Made by a program: the position numbers and the translations under genes
The notes under the pieces: model-generated
What the model saw: only the letters and a program-made list of their open reading frames with translations
Database searches by the model: none
Told to the model about the DNA's origin: nothing
In this document: piece by piece, positions 1 to 8,035 of the stretch
Layout: the number at the start of each line of letters is the position of its first letter
Numbering within the stretch: position 1 is the stretch's first letter
Assembly (NCBI GenBank): GCA_964217345.1
Contig: CAXPJI010000027.1
Span: 1-52,588, forward strand
Direction: 5' to 3'
Length of the DNA stretch: 52,588 nucleotides
Source of the DNA: UBA3478 sp964217345
GTDB taxonomy: Bacteria > Bacteroidota > Bacteroidia > Flavobacteriales > Flavobacteriaceae

Positions 1-426
1 CCGAAGGGTGAACTCAATCATACAAATGTGTTTACCCTATTGGTTGCGGTTGCATTAAGTGCACAATCTACCGATAAAGGTGTTAACAAAGCTACTGAGC
101 AACTTTTTAAATTTATAAGTAGTCCAGAAGACATGATTAAGTTGGGTGAGGACGGTTTAATAGAGTACATAAAGACTATCGGATTGTATCGTAACAAAGC
201 GAGAAACGTAATCAAGCTTAGCCAAATTTTGGTAGATCAGTATAACGGTATTGTTCCTAATTCACGCGCTGCTTTAGAAAGCCTACCTGGAGTTGGACGA
301 AAAACTGCGAATGTTGTTTTGAATATGTGGTGGAGACACCCCGCTCAGGCTGTTGATACACATATTTTTGCCCTTAATTTCAACTTTGTAGCCCGTAGGG
401 GAATCGAACCCCTGTTACCAGGATGA
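1..426 (+). pseudogene. nth: Endonuclease III fragment (5' end outside window, C-terminal part lost)
   Basis: This is the central part of a DNA glycosylase/AP lyase of base excision repair. The open frame runs in from the window edge (no start codon needed at base 28). It shows the family core LLVAVALSAQSTDK, the helix-hairpin-helix LPGVGRKTANVVLN with the catalytic lysine, and the catalytic aspartate in AVDTHIF. Right after DTHIF (about base 366) homology stops. The frame then reads through about 20 unrelated bases and antisense through tRNA-Glu, ending in VARRGIEPLLPG. The family normally continues about 75 residues more and ends in a [4Fe-4S] Cys cluster; none of that is present in any frame before proS. 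The fragment keeps both catalytic residues but lacks the Fe-S region, so it is probably non-functional or an assembly join. Confidence 0.8.
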
Positions 427-460
427 AAACCTGGCGTCCTAACCCCTAGACGAACGGGCC
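389..460 (-). tRNA. tRNA-Glu (anticodon TTC)
   Basis: On the minus strand the sequence folds into a full cloverleaf. The acceptor strands GGCCCGT and ACGGGCT pair, with G1-U72 as a wobble. The anticodon stem CCAGG/CCTGG carries the loop TTTTCAT, giving anticodon TTC. The T-arm is AGGGG-TTCGATT-CCCCT, and the discriminator is A. The 3' CCA is not encoded. A near-perfect promoter lies 24 bases upstream. The 3' end abuts the broken nth fragment. Confidence 0.97.
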
Positions 461-483
461 ATTTCTAGCCTAAATTGCGGACG

Positions 484-514
484 CAAAAATACAACTATTT
501 TTAAGTCTCGCAAA
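484..514 (-). promoter_or_regulatory. Promoter of tRNA-Glu (TTTG-N19-TATTTTTG)
   Basis: Read on the minus strand, TTTG (511-514) is followed by a 19-base spacer and TATTTTTG (484-491). This matches the Bacteroidota consensus of a -33 TTG/TTTG and a -7 TAnnTTTG. The box ends 23 bases before the mature tRNA 5' end, leaving a short leader for RNase P removal. It is the best promoter match in the window. Confidence 0.75.
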
Positions 515-530
515 CCTAGTATTTACTTTT

Positions 531-2006
531 TTAATAAGCCTTAGCAAACAGCACTCTTCCTTTAGAAGGTTTACCACTGTAAATACAACTTCCCTCCTCT
601 AACTTCTGATCGAGAGGAATGCAGCGAATCGTGGCTTTAGTCTCTTCTTTTATGCGATCTTCAGTCTCGGCTGTACCATCCCAATGGGCAGAAACAAATC
701 CACCTTTCTGCTCAAGAACCTCCTTAAATGTATCGTAGTCTTCTACCTCCGTTATATTTTCTGAACGGTGATTGAGCGCTTTTGTCCAAAGATTATCTTG
801 AATCTCATCCAATAATTGAACCACCAAATCACTAATTCCATCAGCAGAAACCGTCTCTTTGGTCAAGGTATCTCTGCGAGCGAGTTCATAAGTGCAATTT
901 TCTAAATCTCTCGGACCAATAGCGATTCGCAAAGGCACACCTTTCAATTCGTATTCATTGAACTTAAAGCCTGGTTTATGCGTATCTCTATTATCATATT
1001 TAACGGATATCCCCTTCGAACGCAGTTCTTTTACTAAGCCTTCTACATGTGCATTAAGTTCATTCAACTGTTCTTCTCCCTTGTAAATAGGAACAATCAC
1101 TACTTGAGTAGGCGCCAATTTGGGAGGAAGCACGAGTCCGTGATCATCACTGTGAGTCATAATCAGTGCTCCCATTAGACGAGTTGAAACTCCCCAAGAG
1201 GTCGCCCAAACATACTCTTGTCCGCCTTCTTTGGTAGCGTATTTAACATCAAAGGCTTTCGCGAAATTTTGACCTAAGAAATGTGAAGTACCCGCCTGTA
1301 GTGCCTTTCCGTCTTGCATCAGTGCCTCGATACAATACGTCTCCTCTGCCCCAGCAAACCGTTCACTTTCAGACTTTAACCCCTTGATTACGGGCATTGC
1401 CATGAAAGATTCAGCAAACTCAGCATAAACATTATTCATTTTCTCTGCCTCTGCAAGTGCTTCTTCACGAGTTGCATGAGCTGTGTGTCCTTCTTGCCAT
1501 AAGAATTCGGTAGTTCGCAAGAACAATCGCGTTCTCATTTCCCAACGAACCACATTGGCCCATTGATTATAAAGAAGTGGTAGATCGCGATACGATTGAA
1601 TCCACTTGCGATACGTATCCCATATAATGGTTTCAGAGGTAGGTCTAACGATGAGTTCTTCTTCTAATTTAGCATCTTCATCTACTACGATTCCGCTACC
1701 ATCCTCTGCATTTTTAAGTCGATAATGTGTTACAACCGCACACTCTTTAGCGAACCCTTCAACATGAGAGGCCTCTTTTGATAAATAAGACTTCGGAATG
1801 AAGATTGGAAAGTAAACATTCTCATGACCCGTATCCTTAAACATCTGGTCTAAGGCTTGTTGCATCTTCTCCCAGATAGCGAAACCGTATGGCTTAATCA
1901 CCATACAACCCCTAACCCCTGAGTTTTCTGCTAGGTCAGCCTTAACTACTAACTCGTTATACCACTTTGAATAATCTTCTGCTCTAGAAGTTAGATTTTT
2001 CCCCAT
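531..2006 (-). CDS. proS: Proline--tRNA ligase, archaeal/eukaryote-like (type 3)
   Basis: Charges tRNA-Pro with proline in the cytoplasm. The 491-residue protein is a class II synthetase. GVRGCMVIKPYGFAIWEKMQ lies near the N-terminus, motif 2 is in the VRWEMRTRLFLRTTEFLWQE region, and LVLPPKLAPTQVVIVPI leads into the anticodon-binding domain. There is no insertion (editing) domain between motifs 2 and 3, and it ends in the FAKAY tail with a C-terminal Tyr, as in the eukaryote-like ProRS usual in Bacteroidota. The ATG at 2006 (MGKNLTSRAEDYSKWYNEL) is preferred over the longer frame start at 2090, which would overlap the divergent gene at 2071 and adds residues foreign to the family. The gene lies just upstream of the tRNA-Glu promoter on the same strand. 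Confidence 0.97.
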   Translation of the reverse strand: MGKNLTSRAEDYSKWYNELVVKADLAENSGVRGCMVIKPYGFAIWEKMQQALDQMFKDTGHENVYFPIFIPKSYLSKEASHVEGFAKECAVVTHYRLKNAEDGSGIVVDEDAKLEEELIVRPTSETIIWDTYRKWIQSYRDLPLLYNQWANVVRWEMRTRLFLRTTEFLWQEGHTAHATREEALAEAEKMNNVYAEFAESFMAMPVIKGLKSESERFAGAEETYCIEALMQDGKALQAGTSHFLGQNFAKAFDVKYATKEGGQEYVWATSWGVSTRLMGALIMTHSDDHGLVLPPKLAPTQVVIVPIYKGEEQLNELNAHVEGLVKELRSKGISVKYDNRDTHKPGFKFNEYELKGVPLRIAIGPRDLENCTYELARRDTLTKETVSADGISDLVVQLLDEIQDNLWTKALNHRSENITEVEDYDTFKEVLEQKGGFVSAHWDGTAETEDRIKEETKATIRCIPLDQKLEEGSCIYSGKPSKGRVLFAKAY

Positions 2007-2070
2007 GCTATTTTTTTTGGCACAATCATTGCCTTTGTAAAGGTGGGTAAAACTAATTAAATTTATAGAT

Positions 2071-3066
2071 ATGAAAGTACGTTTAGACAAAAGTACCGGC
2101 AGAAAAGGAGGTTATCAAATGATAACGGGATTAATTGCAGTTGCAGTAGGCTTGAGTCTAAATTCTTGCATTGCCTATTACCCGGTCTCCTATTATCAAA
2201 CAGAAAGACCTGGAATGCGCGTCCAATATACGCAATCCCCTGACTCACAGGCAGGACAGTTTTACACCTCTTACTTTGCAGACAAAGCTGCTGCGCTGGC
2301 AGAAGATTATGAATTAACCGACATAAATTCTTATCAGAGCGGCTCAAATAGTTATGCCGGATGGGGTGAGAATACCGATCGTGTTCATATCACCATCAAC
2401 CAGTGGGGTACAGGATTGAATAACCCTTACTATGACTTTTATTGGAATCCTGCATGGAACATGAATTGGGGATGGAACAACCCTTGGGCATACAATAATT
2501 GGAATCCGCGATTTATCGACCCGTGGGGAAATTGGAGTTACCAAACCTGGGGATGGACTTCTTGGAACCTATGGAATCGTCCCTACTTCTATGGATATCC
2601 TGTTTATGGTGGTTTCGTTTACGCTCCTAATCAACGCTTTTACAAAAGCAGTCGATTCTACCGTGTGAATAGTCGCAGGTACCGCAATGAAAGAAGCACC
2701 CTGAGAACTCCCAGTTACATCGCGAATCGAGGGCGTTCAAACCGATATAATGTAAGAAGTAGCATCTTAAATACCACCGCTACTCCTAACCAGAGAACTT
2801 TAGTGAATCAAGTAAGCAGAACGCTCAGAACCACTACCTCAGATAATGTTCGAAGATCAAATAGCTACAACTCTGGTCGTTCAGCAACACAGCGAACTTT
2901 TTCGCGCACCAGTATCAATCGCGCATCGAACCCGGTGCGTTCGACAAATACACGAAGTTCAAGTAATGTTCGTACAAGTCGACCTGTGAGTAATTCGAGT
3001 AGTAGTTCAAGAAGCAGTAGTTCACGAAGTTCTTCGGGACGTTCAAATTCGAGAGGGAACAACTAA
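2071..3066 (+). CDS. Putative surface lipoprotein with aromatic-rich core and Ser/Arg-rich tail (unknown function)
   Basis: I do not recognise a named family. The 331-residue product begins with a positively charged stretch and a hydrophobic segment ending in the lipobox GLSLNSC, so it is probably lipidated at Cys33. Residues about 95-200 are rich in Trp, Tyr, Asn, Pro and Gly. The last about 130 residues are low-complexity, dominated by Ser, Arg, Asn and Thr, and end in runs of SSSSRSSSSR type. Two starts are possible. The ATG at 2071 gives a charged n-region. The ATG at 2119 has an unusually good Shine-Dalgarno (AAGGAGG at 2105-2111, 7-base spacing) but gives a signal without positive charge. 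It is divergent from proS and 9 bases ahead of the FadL-like gene, so the two are probably co-transcribed and envelope-related. Confidence 0.75.
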   Translation: MKVRLDKSTGRKGGYQMITGLIAVAVGLSLNSCIAYYPVSYYQTERPGMRVQYTQSPDSQAGQFYTSYFADKAAALAEDYELTDINSYQSGSNSYAGWGENTDRVHITINQWGTGLNNPYYDFYWNPAWNMNWGWNNPWAYNNWNPRFIDPWGNWSYQTWGWTSWNLWNRPYFYGYPVYGGFVYAPNQRFYKSSRFYRVNSRRYRNERSTLRTPSYIANRGRSNRYNVRSSILNTTATPNQRTLVNQVSRTLRTTTSDNVRRSNSYNSGRSATQRTFSRTSINRASNPVRSTNTRSSSNVRTSRPVSNSSSSSRSSSSRSSSGRSNSRGNN

Positions 3067-3075
3067 TTTAGCGCC

Positions 3076-4557
3076 ATGATTTATCGAGTACTTTTTATAG
3101 TGCTGCTTGCGACAGGTTACGCCGCAGCTCAAACTAGTGATGACGTTTATAGATATCTTCAGAGTGGATCGTTAGGATCTGCCAGAGCACAAGCGCTTGG
3201 AGGTGCTTCTGGTTTTCTAAAAGGTGATCTCTCCTCAGTATTAACCAACCCTGCAGCAGGTGCACTTTTTGACTATGGGGCTTTTTCTAGCAGCCTATTC
3301 CTCGGAGCCGTAGGAAATACAGCAACAACAGGAGATTTAACAAACCCAAAAAGAAGAGGAGAAGCCTCTATCAATCAAGCCGGAGGAATTTTGGTGTTTG
3401 TATCTGAAGAAAGTGATTGGAATAAAATTGCATTAGGGTTCACCTATCAACAAGAGAATAGCTATTCTGGAAATTTAAAAGCAGCAGGTCTAGCAGATTC
3501 TGGCATGGACCAGTATTTCACCGCCTTAGCCAGCAATCAAATCGCTGAAAATATCTTAGCCTATCAGAATGAATACATCGAAGATGCATACTTAAGAGTA
3601 GGCGCCGAAAGTGGCTTTGCCGCTCAACAAACCCTATTAGCCCTTTATGGAGGATTATTAGGCCTTAACGAAGGAGTTTTCTCCTCAAATGCAGAATACA
3701 CCTCAATTTTTCAAAAATTCGAATCTCGTAGCAAGGGTAGAAAAGACGCCTATACGATCCACGGATCTGCGAGTTATAAAGAGAAGTGGTTATTAGGTGC
3801 TAGTCTTTCCATTCACGAATTATCTTTTGAGAGATTCACTTATCTAGATGAAGAAGGATATTCTACAGAATCAGCGGTAACCACAAGTCTTTTTGACAAT
3901 TACCTCTTCACTGAAGGTATAGGTGTGTCTGCAAATTTTGGTCTTTTATGGCAACCTAGCCCCCAATTCGGTTTAGGAGTAAGCTACAAAACTCCTACTT
4001 GGTTTACGATGAGCGATCGAAGCGCCCAACGTTTTGACACAGACAACCGTCTTGAGGACATCTCCTATATTAATTTCGGGATTATCAACGTTTACGACGA
4101 TTACACCATGAAGCTACCATCGTCACTGACCCTAAATTCAAAAGTAGCCTTGGGCCAACTACTCACTTTCTTAATCGATTATCAGCGACAGAATTATGGA
4201 GATGCTCAGCTACTACCAAACAACGATCCAGCATTTAATACTCAAAATATAGCATTGGCAAGTACTTTCAGTACGGTTGAGAGCTATCGAATGGGTTTAG
4301 AGTACACCACCCAACGTTACAGTGCTCGGATAGGTTACGGCAACACCTCTTCGCCATACATCAATAGTGATCTCGGTGAACGTAAAGATTACGGATTAGG
4401 CTTCGGTTTGAATTATGGTCCTAATCGCATTGATTTCGGATTGTCGTATTCAACCTTGAACGATACCGTATTTTTCTTCGATCAAATCCTTCCCAATGCG
4501 GCCGAAGTACAAAACAATCGTTTTAGAGCGAATGTGACTTATACCTTCTCGCTTTAG
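3076..4557 (+). CDS. Outer-membrane transport protein, OMPP1/FadL/TodX-like
   Basis: The 493-residue protein has a cleavable signal peptide (MIYRVLFIVLLATGYAAAQ). Its mature N-terminus carries the motif GSARAQALGGASGFLKGDLS followed by SSVLTNPAAGALF, the hallmark of FadL/OMPP1-type 14-strand barrels that import hydrophobic compounds in Gram-negative bacteria. The rest alternates short amphipathic strands, and the C-terminus (NVTYTFSL) resembles a terminal beta-strand signal. The substrate cannot be read from sequence; long-chain fatty acids or other hydrophobics are the family norm. It follows the lipoprotein gene by 9 bases and probably shares its transcript. The next gene, folE, has its own -7 box. 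Confidence 0.85.
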   Translation: MIYRVLFIVLLATGYAAAQTSDDVYRYLQSGSLGSARAQALGGASGFLKGDLSSVLTNPAAGALFDYGAFSSSLFLGAVGNTATTGDLTNPKRRGEASINQAGGILVFVSEESDWNKIALGFTYQQENSYSGNLKAAGLADSGMDQYFTALASNQIAENILAYQNEYIEDAYLRVGAESGFAAQQTLLALYGGLLGLNEGVFSSNAEYTSIFQKFESRSKGRKDAYTIHGSASYKEKWLLGASLSIHELSFERFTYLDEEGYSTESAVTTSLFDNYLFTEGIGVSANFGLLWQPSPQFGLGVSYKTPTWFTMSDRSAQRFDTDNRLEDISYINFGIINVYDDYTMKLPSSLTLNSKVALGQLLTFLIDYQRQNYGDAQLLPNNDPAFNTQNIALASTFSTVESYRMGLEYTTQRYSARIGYGNTSSPYINSDLGERKDYGLGFGLNYGPNRIDFGLSYSTLNDTVFFFDQILPNAAEVQNNRFRANVTYTFSL

Positions 4558-4569
4558 GGCCTAAATAGT

Positions 4570-4577
4570 TATCTTTG
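4570..4577 (+). promoter_or_regulatory. -7 promoter box of folE operon
   Basis: TATCTTTG matches TAnnTTTG and ends 21 bases before the folE ATG. No clear TTG is seen at the -33 position. Confidence 0.55.
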
Positions 4578-4598
4578 CAGCCTTAATTTTATTCGAAG

Positions 4599-5258
4599 AT
4601 GAACGACGAGTTGAACGATCACGATCATTTCAGTGCCTCAAGACAAACGCCACTCAAAGCCGATGCCTTCGTACTTTCTGAAGAAGAAAAGATCGAGAAG
4701 ATCCAAGAACATGTTGCGGCCATTTTAGACATTCTAGGAATGGATCTGACCGATGACAGTTTGAAAGGCACACCCAAACGCGTTGCTGAGGCCTATGTCA
4801 AAGAAATCTTTGGTGGTCTGAACCCTGAGAGAAGACCAAGCGCATCCACCTTCGAGAACAAGTATGAATACGGTGAAATGCTGGTTGAAAAAAACATAAC
4901 ACTATACTCAACCTGCGAGCACCACCTTCTTCCTATCATTGGAAAAGCACATATCGCCTACATCTCCAACGGAAACGTAGTTGGCCTTTCTAAAATGAAT
5001 CGAATTGTAGATTACTATGCCAAGCGTCCGCAAGTACAAGAGCGATTAACCCTTCAAGTAATTGAAGAATTGCAACGCATCTTAAAAACTGAAAATGTGG
5101 CCTGTATCATTGATGCGAAACACCTTTGCGTCAACTCGAGAGGAATTCGCGATGTCGCAAGTAGTACAGTTACTGCTGAGTATGGTGGTGTTTTTAAAAC
5201 CGATGAAACGTTAAGAAAAGAGTTCTTATCTTATATTCAATTAGAAACTGAATTCTAA
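4599..5258 (+). CDS. folE: GTP cyclohydrolase I (type IA)
   Basis: Converts GTP to 7,8-dihydroneopterin triphosphate, the first step of tetrahydrofolate synthesis and also a precursor for queuosine. The 219-residue protein has the zinc site of type IA enzymes: Cys106 and His109 in STCEHHLLP, and Cys177 in DAKHLCVNSRGI. The N-terminal region of about 40 residues is charged and variable. The gene has its own -7 box at 4570-4577. Its stop overlaps the cysS start by one base, so folE, cysS and yidD form a tight operon although their functions differ. queE and folD in this window use or belong to related pterin/folate chemistry but are not linked to it. Confidence 0.97.
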   Translation: MNDELNDHDHFSASRQTPLKADAFVLSEEEKIEKIQEHVAAILDILGMDLTDDSLKGTPKRVAEAYVKEIFGGLNPERRPSASTFENKYEYGEMLVEKNITLYSTCEHHLLPIIGKAHIAYISNGNVVGLSKMNRIVDYYAKRPQVQERLTLQVIEELQRILKTENVACIIDAKHLCVNSRGIRDVASSTVTAEYGGVFKTDETLRKEFLSYIQLETEF

Positions 5259-6751
5259 TGCAACCCTTATACCACAAACATTCACTAAAAGTTTTCAACT
5301 CTTTAAGCCGAAAAAAAGAGGTCTTTACCCCTATCAAAGAGGGTTATGTAGGCCTTTATGTTTGTGGACCCACGGTATATAGCAACGTACACCTAGGTAA
5401 TTGTCGAACCTTTATGTCGTTCGATACCATTTACCGTTACCTTCTTCATTTAGGGTATAAAGTACGGTACGTTCGAAATATTACTGATGCCGGGCATCTT
5501 GAAAACGATGCGGATGCGGGTGAAGATAAGATTGCTAAGAAAGCCAAATTAGAACAGATTGAACCGATGGAGGTGGTTCAAAAATACACGGTCGATTTTC
5601 ATCGTACCCTAGAACACTTCAATCTGCTCCCTCCTTCTATCGAACCTACCGCAACAGGACACATTATTGAGCAAATCGAAATCATTAAAGAAATTCTTGA
5701 CAAAGGGTTTGCCTATGAAGTAAATGAGTCGGTGTATTTCGATGTTCAAAAGTTCAATGAATCAAACGACTACGGTAAATTAAGCGGAAGAAGCATTGAA
5801 GACATGGTGGCCAATACACGAGCGCTTCAAGGACAGTCTGAGAAAAAGAATCCTCAGGACTTTGCTCTTTGGAAGAAAGCAGAGCCCACTCATATCATGC
5901 GCTGGCCTTCACCTTGGGGCGATGGGTTTCCTGGATGGCACATTGAGTGTACCGCAATGAGCACCAAATATCTTGGAGAACAATTTGATATTCACGGTGG
6001 TGGTATGGATTTAAAATTCCCTCATCACGAATGTGAAATTGCACAAGCAGAGGCTAGTAAAGGTAAATCACCGGTAAATTACTGGCTTCATGCAAACATG
6101 TTGACTTTGAATGGAAAGAAAATGTCTAAGTCAACAGATAACAATATCTATCCGAGTGAACTCTTCAGTGGTGAGAATAAGCTTTTCTCTAAACCTTTCT
6201 CGGCTGCCGTTGTGAGATTCTTCATGTTGCAAGCCCACTATACCAGCGTACTTGACTTAAGTGAAGAGGCCCTAGATGCTGCAGAAAAAGGATACTTCAG
6301 ATTATTAGAGTCATTCAGTACTCTCGAAGGCTTAAGTTCAAAAGAAGGTATTGAAAACGATCCTGGCATCGAACAATGGGTCAATCGTTGTTATGAGGCA
6401 ATGAATGATGATTTCAATACGCCCATTCTTATCGCACAGCTTTTCGAAGGAGTAAAAATCATCAATCTGATCAACGACCAAAAGTTTACGGTATCGAATG
6501 ATGACTTTAGTTTAATTCGTCAAACGATGAAAACGTTCTTCTTCGATGTATTGGGACTATTTGATAGCCGAAACTCAGATGCAAAACAAGAGGGACAGCT
6601 TAAGGGCCTCGTTGAACTATTACTAAAAGAGCGTTCAGAAGCAAGAGCGCGGAAAGACTTTCAGCGCTCTGACGAAATCAGAGATGCTATAGAGGCACTG
6701 GGAATCAGGTTGAAAGACACCAAGGATGGTACTACCTTTAGCCTATCGTGA
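5258..6751 (+). CDS. cysS: Cysteine--tRNA ligase
   Basis: Charges tRNA-Cys. The 497-residue class I synthetase has the HIGH-type signature in LYVCGPTVYSNVHLGNCRTF near residue 30-48 and KMSKS around residue 288 (NGKKMSKSTDNN). The zinc ligands expected in the family are visible: the Cys in YVCGPT, the Cys in GWHIECTA, and His/Cys in PHHECEIAQ. The C-terminal part contains the helical DALR-type anticodon domain. Length fits the bacterial family (about 460-500). The start overlaps the folE stop (TAATG) and the stop overlaps the yidD GTG start, showing translational coupling. Confidence 0.98.
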   Translation: MQPLYHKHSLKVFNSLSRKKEVFTPIKEGYVGLYVCGPTVYSNVHLGNCRTFMSFDTIYRYLLHLGYKVRYVRNITDAGHLENDADAGEDKIAKKAKLEQIEPMEVVQKYTVDFHRTLEHFNLLPPSIEPTATGHIIEQIEIIKEILDKGFAYEVNESVYFDVQKFNESNDYGKLSGRSIEDMVANTRALQGQSEKKNPQDFALWKKAEPTHIMRWPSPWGDGFPGWHIECTAMSTKYLGEQFDIHGGGMDLKFPHHECEIAQAEASKGKSPVNYWLHANMLTLNGKKMSKSTDNNIYPSELFSGENKLFSKPFSAAVVRFFMLQAHYTSVLDLSEEALDAAEKGYFRLLESFSTLEGLSSKEGIENDPGIEQWVNRCYEAMNDDFNTPILIAQLFEGVKIINLINDQKFTVSNDDFSLIRQTMKTFFFDVLGLFDSRNSDAKQEGQLKGLVELLLKERSEARARKDFQRSDEIRDAIEALGIRLKDTKDGTTFSLS

Positions 6752-6969
6752 AACGTATATTTAGTCTTCCCTTTATTCTACTTGTTCGAGTATATCAGTT
6801 ACTGATCTCTCCGCTGACTCCGGCGAGCTGTCGGTTCACCCCTACTTGCTCAACTTACAGTATTGAAGCATTAAAGAAATACGGCCCAATTAAGGGCGGA
6901 TGGTTAGCTGTTAAGCGTATTTATAGTTGTCATCCGTGGGGAAAAAGCGGATACGACCCTGTTCCCTGA
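6748..6969 (+). CDS. yidD: Membrane protein insertion efficiency factor YidD
   Basis: A 73-residue protein of the YidD family, which helps insert inner-membrane proteins at the YidC/Sec site. The family pattern is complete: a hydrophobic N-terminus (LPFILLVRVYQLLISPL), then ASCRFTPTCSTYSIEAL with its conserved Cys pair, KYGPIKGGWLAVKRI, and CHPWGKSGYDPVP. It uses a GTG start that overlaps the cysS stop (GTGA). In many bacteria yidD lies beside rnpA/yidC; here it sits between cysS and lgt, another envelope-biogenesis gene. Confidence 0.96.
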   Translation: MKRIFSLPFILLVRVYQLLISPLTPASCRFTPTCSTYSIEALKKYGPIKGGWLAVKRIYSCHPWGKSGYDPVP

Positions 6970-6973
6970 GCCA

Positions 6974-6981
6974 TAGTTTTG
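6974..6981 (+). promoter_or_regulatory. -7 promoter box of lgt
   Basis: TAGTTTTG matches TAnnTTTG and ends 25 bases before the lgt ATG, directly behind the yidD stop. A -33 TTG is not evident. Confidence 0.5.
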
Positions 6982-7006
6982 GGCTATATTAGACCAAAAT
7001 TAATTT

Positions 7007-7966
7007 ATGACGCTACTCGGTATTATCTGGAATCCAGAAGACACGCTCTTCACCCTAGGTCCTATTCAAATCAAATACTATAACTCGCTTTGGATCGCTG
7101 CCTTTATTTTAGGGTGGAATCTAATGAAGACTGTTTTCAAAAAGGAAAACAAACCTACGGAAAAGCTTGACAGTCTCTTTGTATACACCGTGCTCTCTAT
7201 TATGCTTGGAGCGCGTTTAGGGCATGTGTTTTTCTACGACTGGGCCTATTACCAGAATCATCTCGTTGAAATCCTACTACCTATCAGAGAGCAAAAGAAT
7301 TCAAGCCTCTTTGGGATTATCAATGGTTATGCATTTACTGGTTTCGCAGGATTGGCGAGCCACGGGGCCGCATTAGCAGCAGTCATTGGATTATACCTTT
7401 TTAGCAAGAAAGAAGAGGATATTTCATTCTTGTGGCTAGTAGATCGAATAGCTTTACCCTCTGCTATAGGCGGAGCTTTTGTGCGTTTAGGGAACTTCTT
7501 TAATTCTGAAATTAACGGGAAAGTAGTGGATGAGAGTTTCATCTTTGCCACAAAATTTGTCAGAGATCATGGTGATATGTCGGCCTACCAAGCACTACAA
7601 GCTACTGGTCAACCTTCGGTGAGTAGAGCTTATGCGGCACTAGTTAACGATCCGGCATACGCAGATATTCTTGCTCAAATTCCCTATCGTCACCCGGCTC
7701 AACTTTATGAAGCATTTGCTTATGCACTGTTATTTGTGATCATGTATTATGTGCTTTACCCAAAGGCAGTGTTAAGAAATAAACCTGGATTCTTATTTGG
7801 CACCTGGCTAGTCGGAATATTCTCTGCTCGCTTTATTATCGAGTTCTTTAAAAAGAGTCAAGGAGGGTTTGAGGAGAGTCTCGGTTTACTAACCACCGGG
7901 CAATGGTTAAGTATCATACCTGTACTACTCGGTACTTACTTAATGATTCGAAAAGTAAAAGCCTAA
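7007..7966 (+). CDS. lgt: Prolipoprotein diacylglyceryl transferase
   Basis: Transfers diacylglycerol from phosphatidylglycerol to the lipobox cysteine of prolipoproteins in the inner membrane. The 319-residue protein has about seven hydrophobic segments. Family landmarks are ARLGHVFFYDW, GLASHGAALAAV (the HGG-type region with the essential His), VDRIALPSAIGGAFVRLGNF with FNSEINGK (the Lgt signature), and the later Arg in FSARFIIEFFK. It contains an insertion of about 30 residues between the NSEINGK signature and the RHPAQLYEA motif, usual in this phylum. It is needed for the several lipoproteins in this window (2071, 15923 and 28600 genes). Confidence 0.97.
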   Translation: MTLLGIIWNPEDTLFTLGPIQIKYYNSLWIAAFILGWNLMKTVFKKENKPTEKLDSLFVYTVLSIMLGARLGHVFFYDWAYYQNHLVEILLPIREQKNSSLFGIINGYAFTGFAGLASHGAALAAVIGLYLFSKKEEDISFLWLVDRIALPSAIGGAFVRLGNFFNSEINGKVVDESFIFATKFVRDHGDMSAYQALQATGQPSVSRAYAALVNDPAYADILAQIPYRHPAQLYEAFAYALLFVIMYYVLYPKAVLRNKPGFLFGTWLVGIFSARFIIEFFKKSQGGFEESLGLLTTGQWLSIIPVLLGTYLMIRKVKA

Positions 7967-7983
7967 ACGAAAAGTGAGATCAT

Positions 7984-8015
7984 AAAAAAGGCCCGACGTT
8001 TGTCGGGCCTTTTTT
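7984..8015. terminator. Bidirectional intrinsic terminator between lgt and secDF
   Basis: A perfect 8-bp GC-rich stem GGCCCGAC/GTCGGGCC (7990-7997 and 8002-8009) with loop GTTT is flanked by six A on the left and six T on the right. It works in both directions for the convergent lgt and secDF genes. Confidence 0.93.
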
Positions 8016-8035
8016 ATTTATTTCATAGAAGAACT

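Noticed and set aside
2865..3062. Minus-strand frame rich in Leu/Glu opposite the Ser/Arg-rich tail
   Set aside because: It is the complement of low-complexity Ser/Arg codons and has no start signal or homology.
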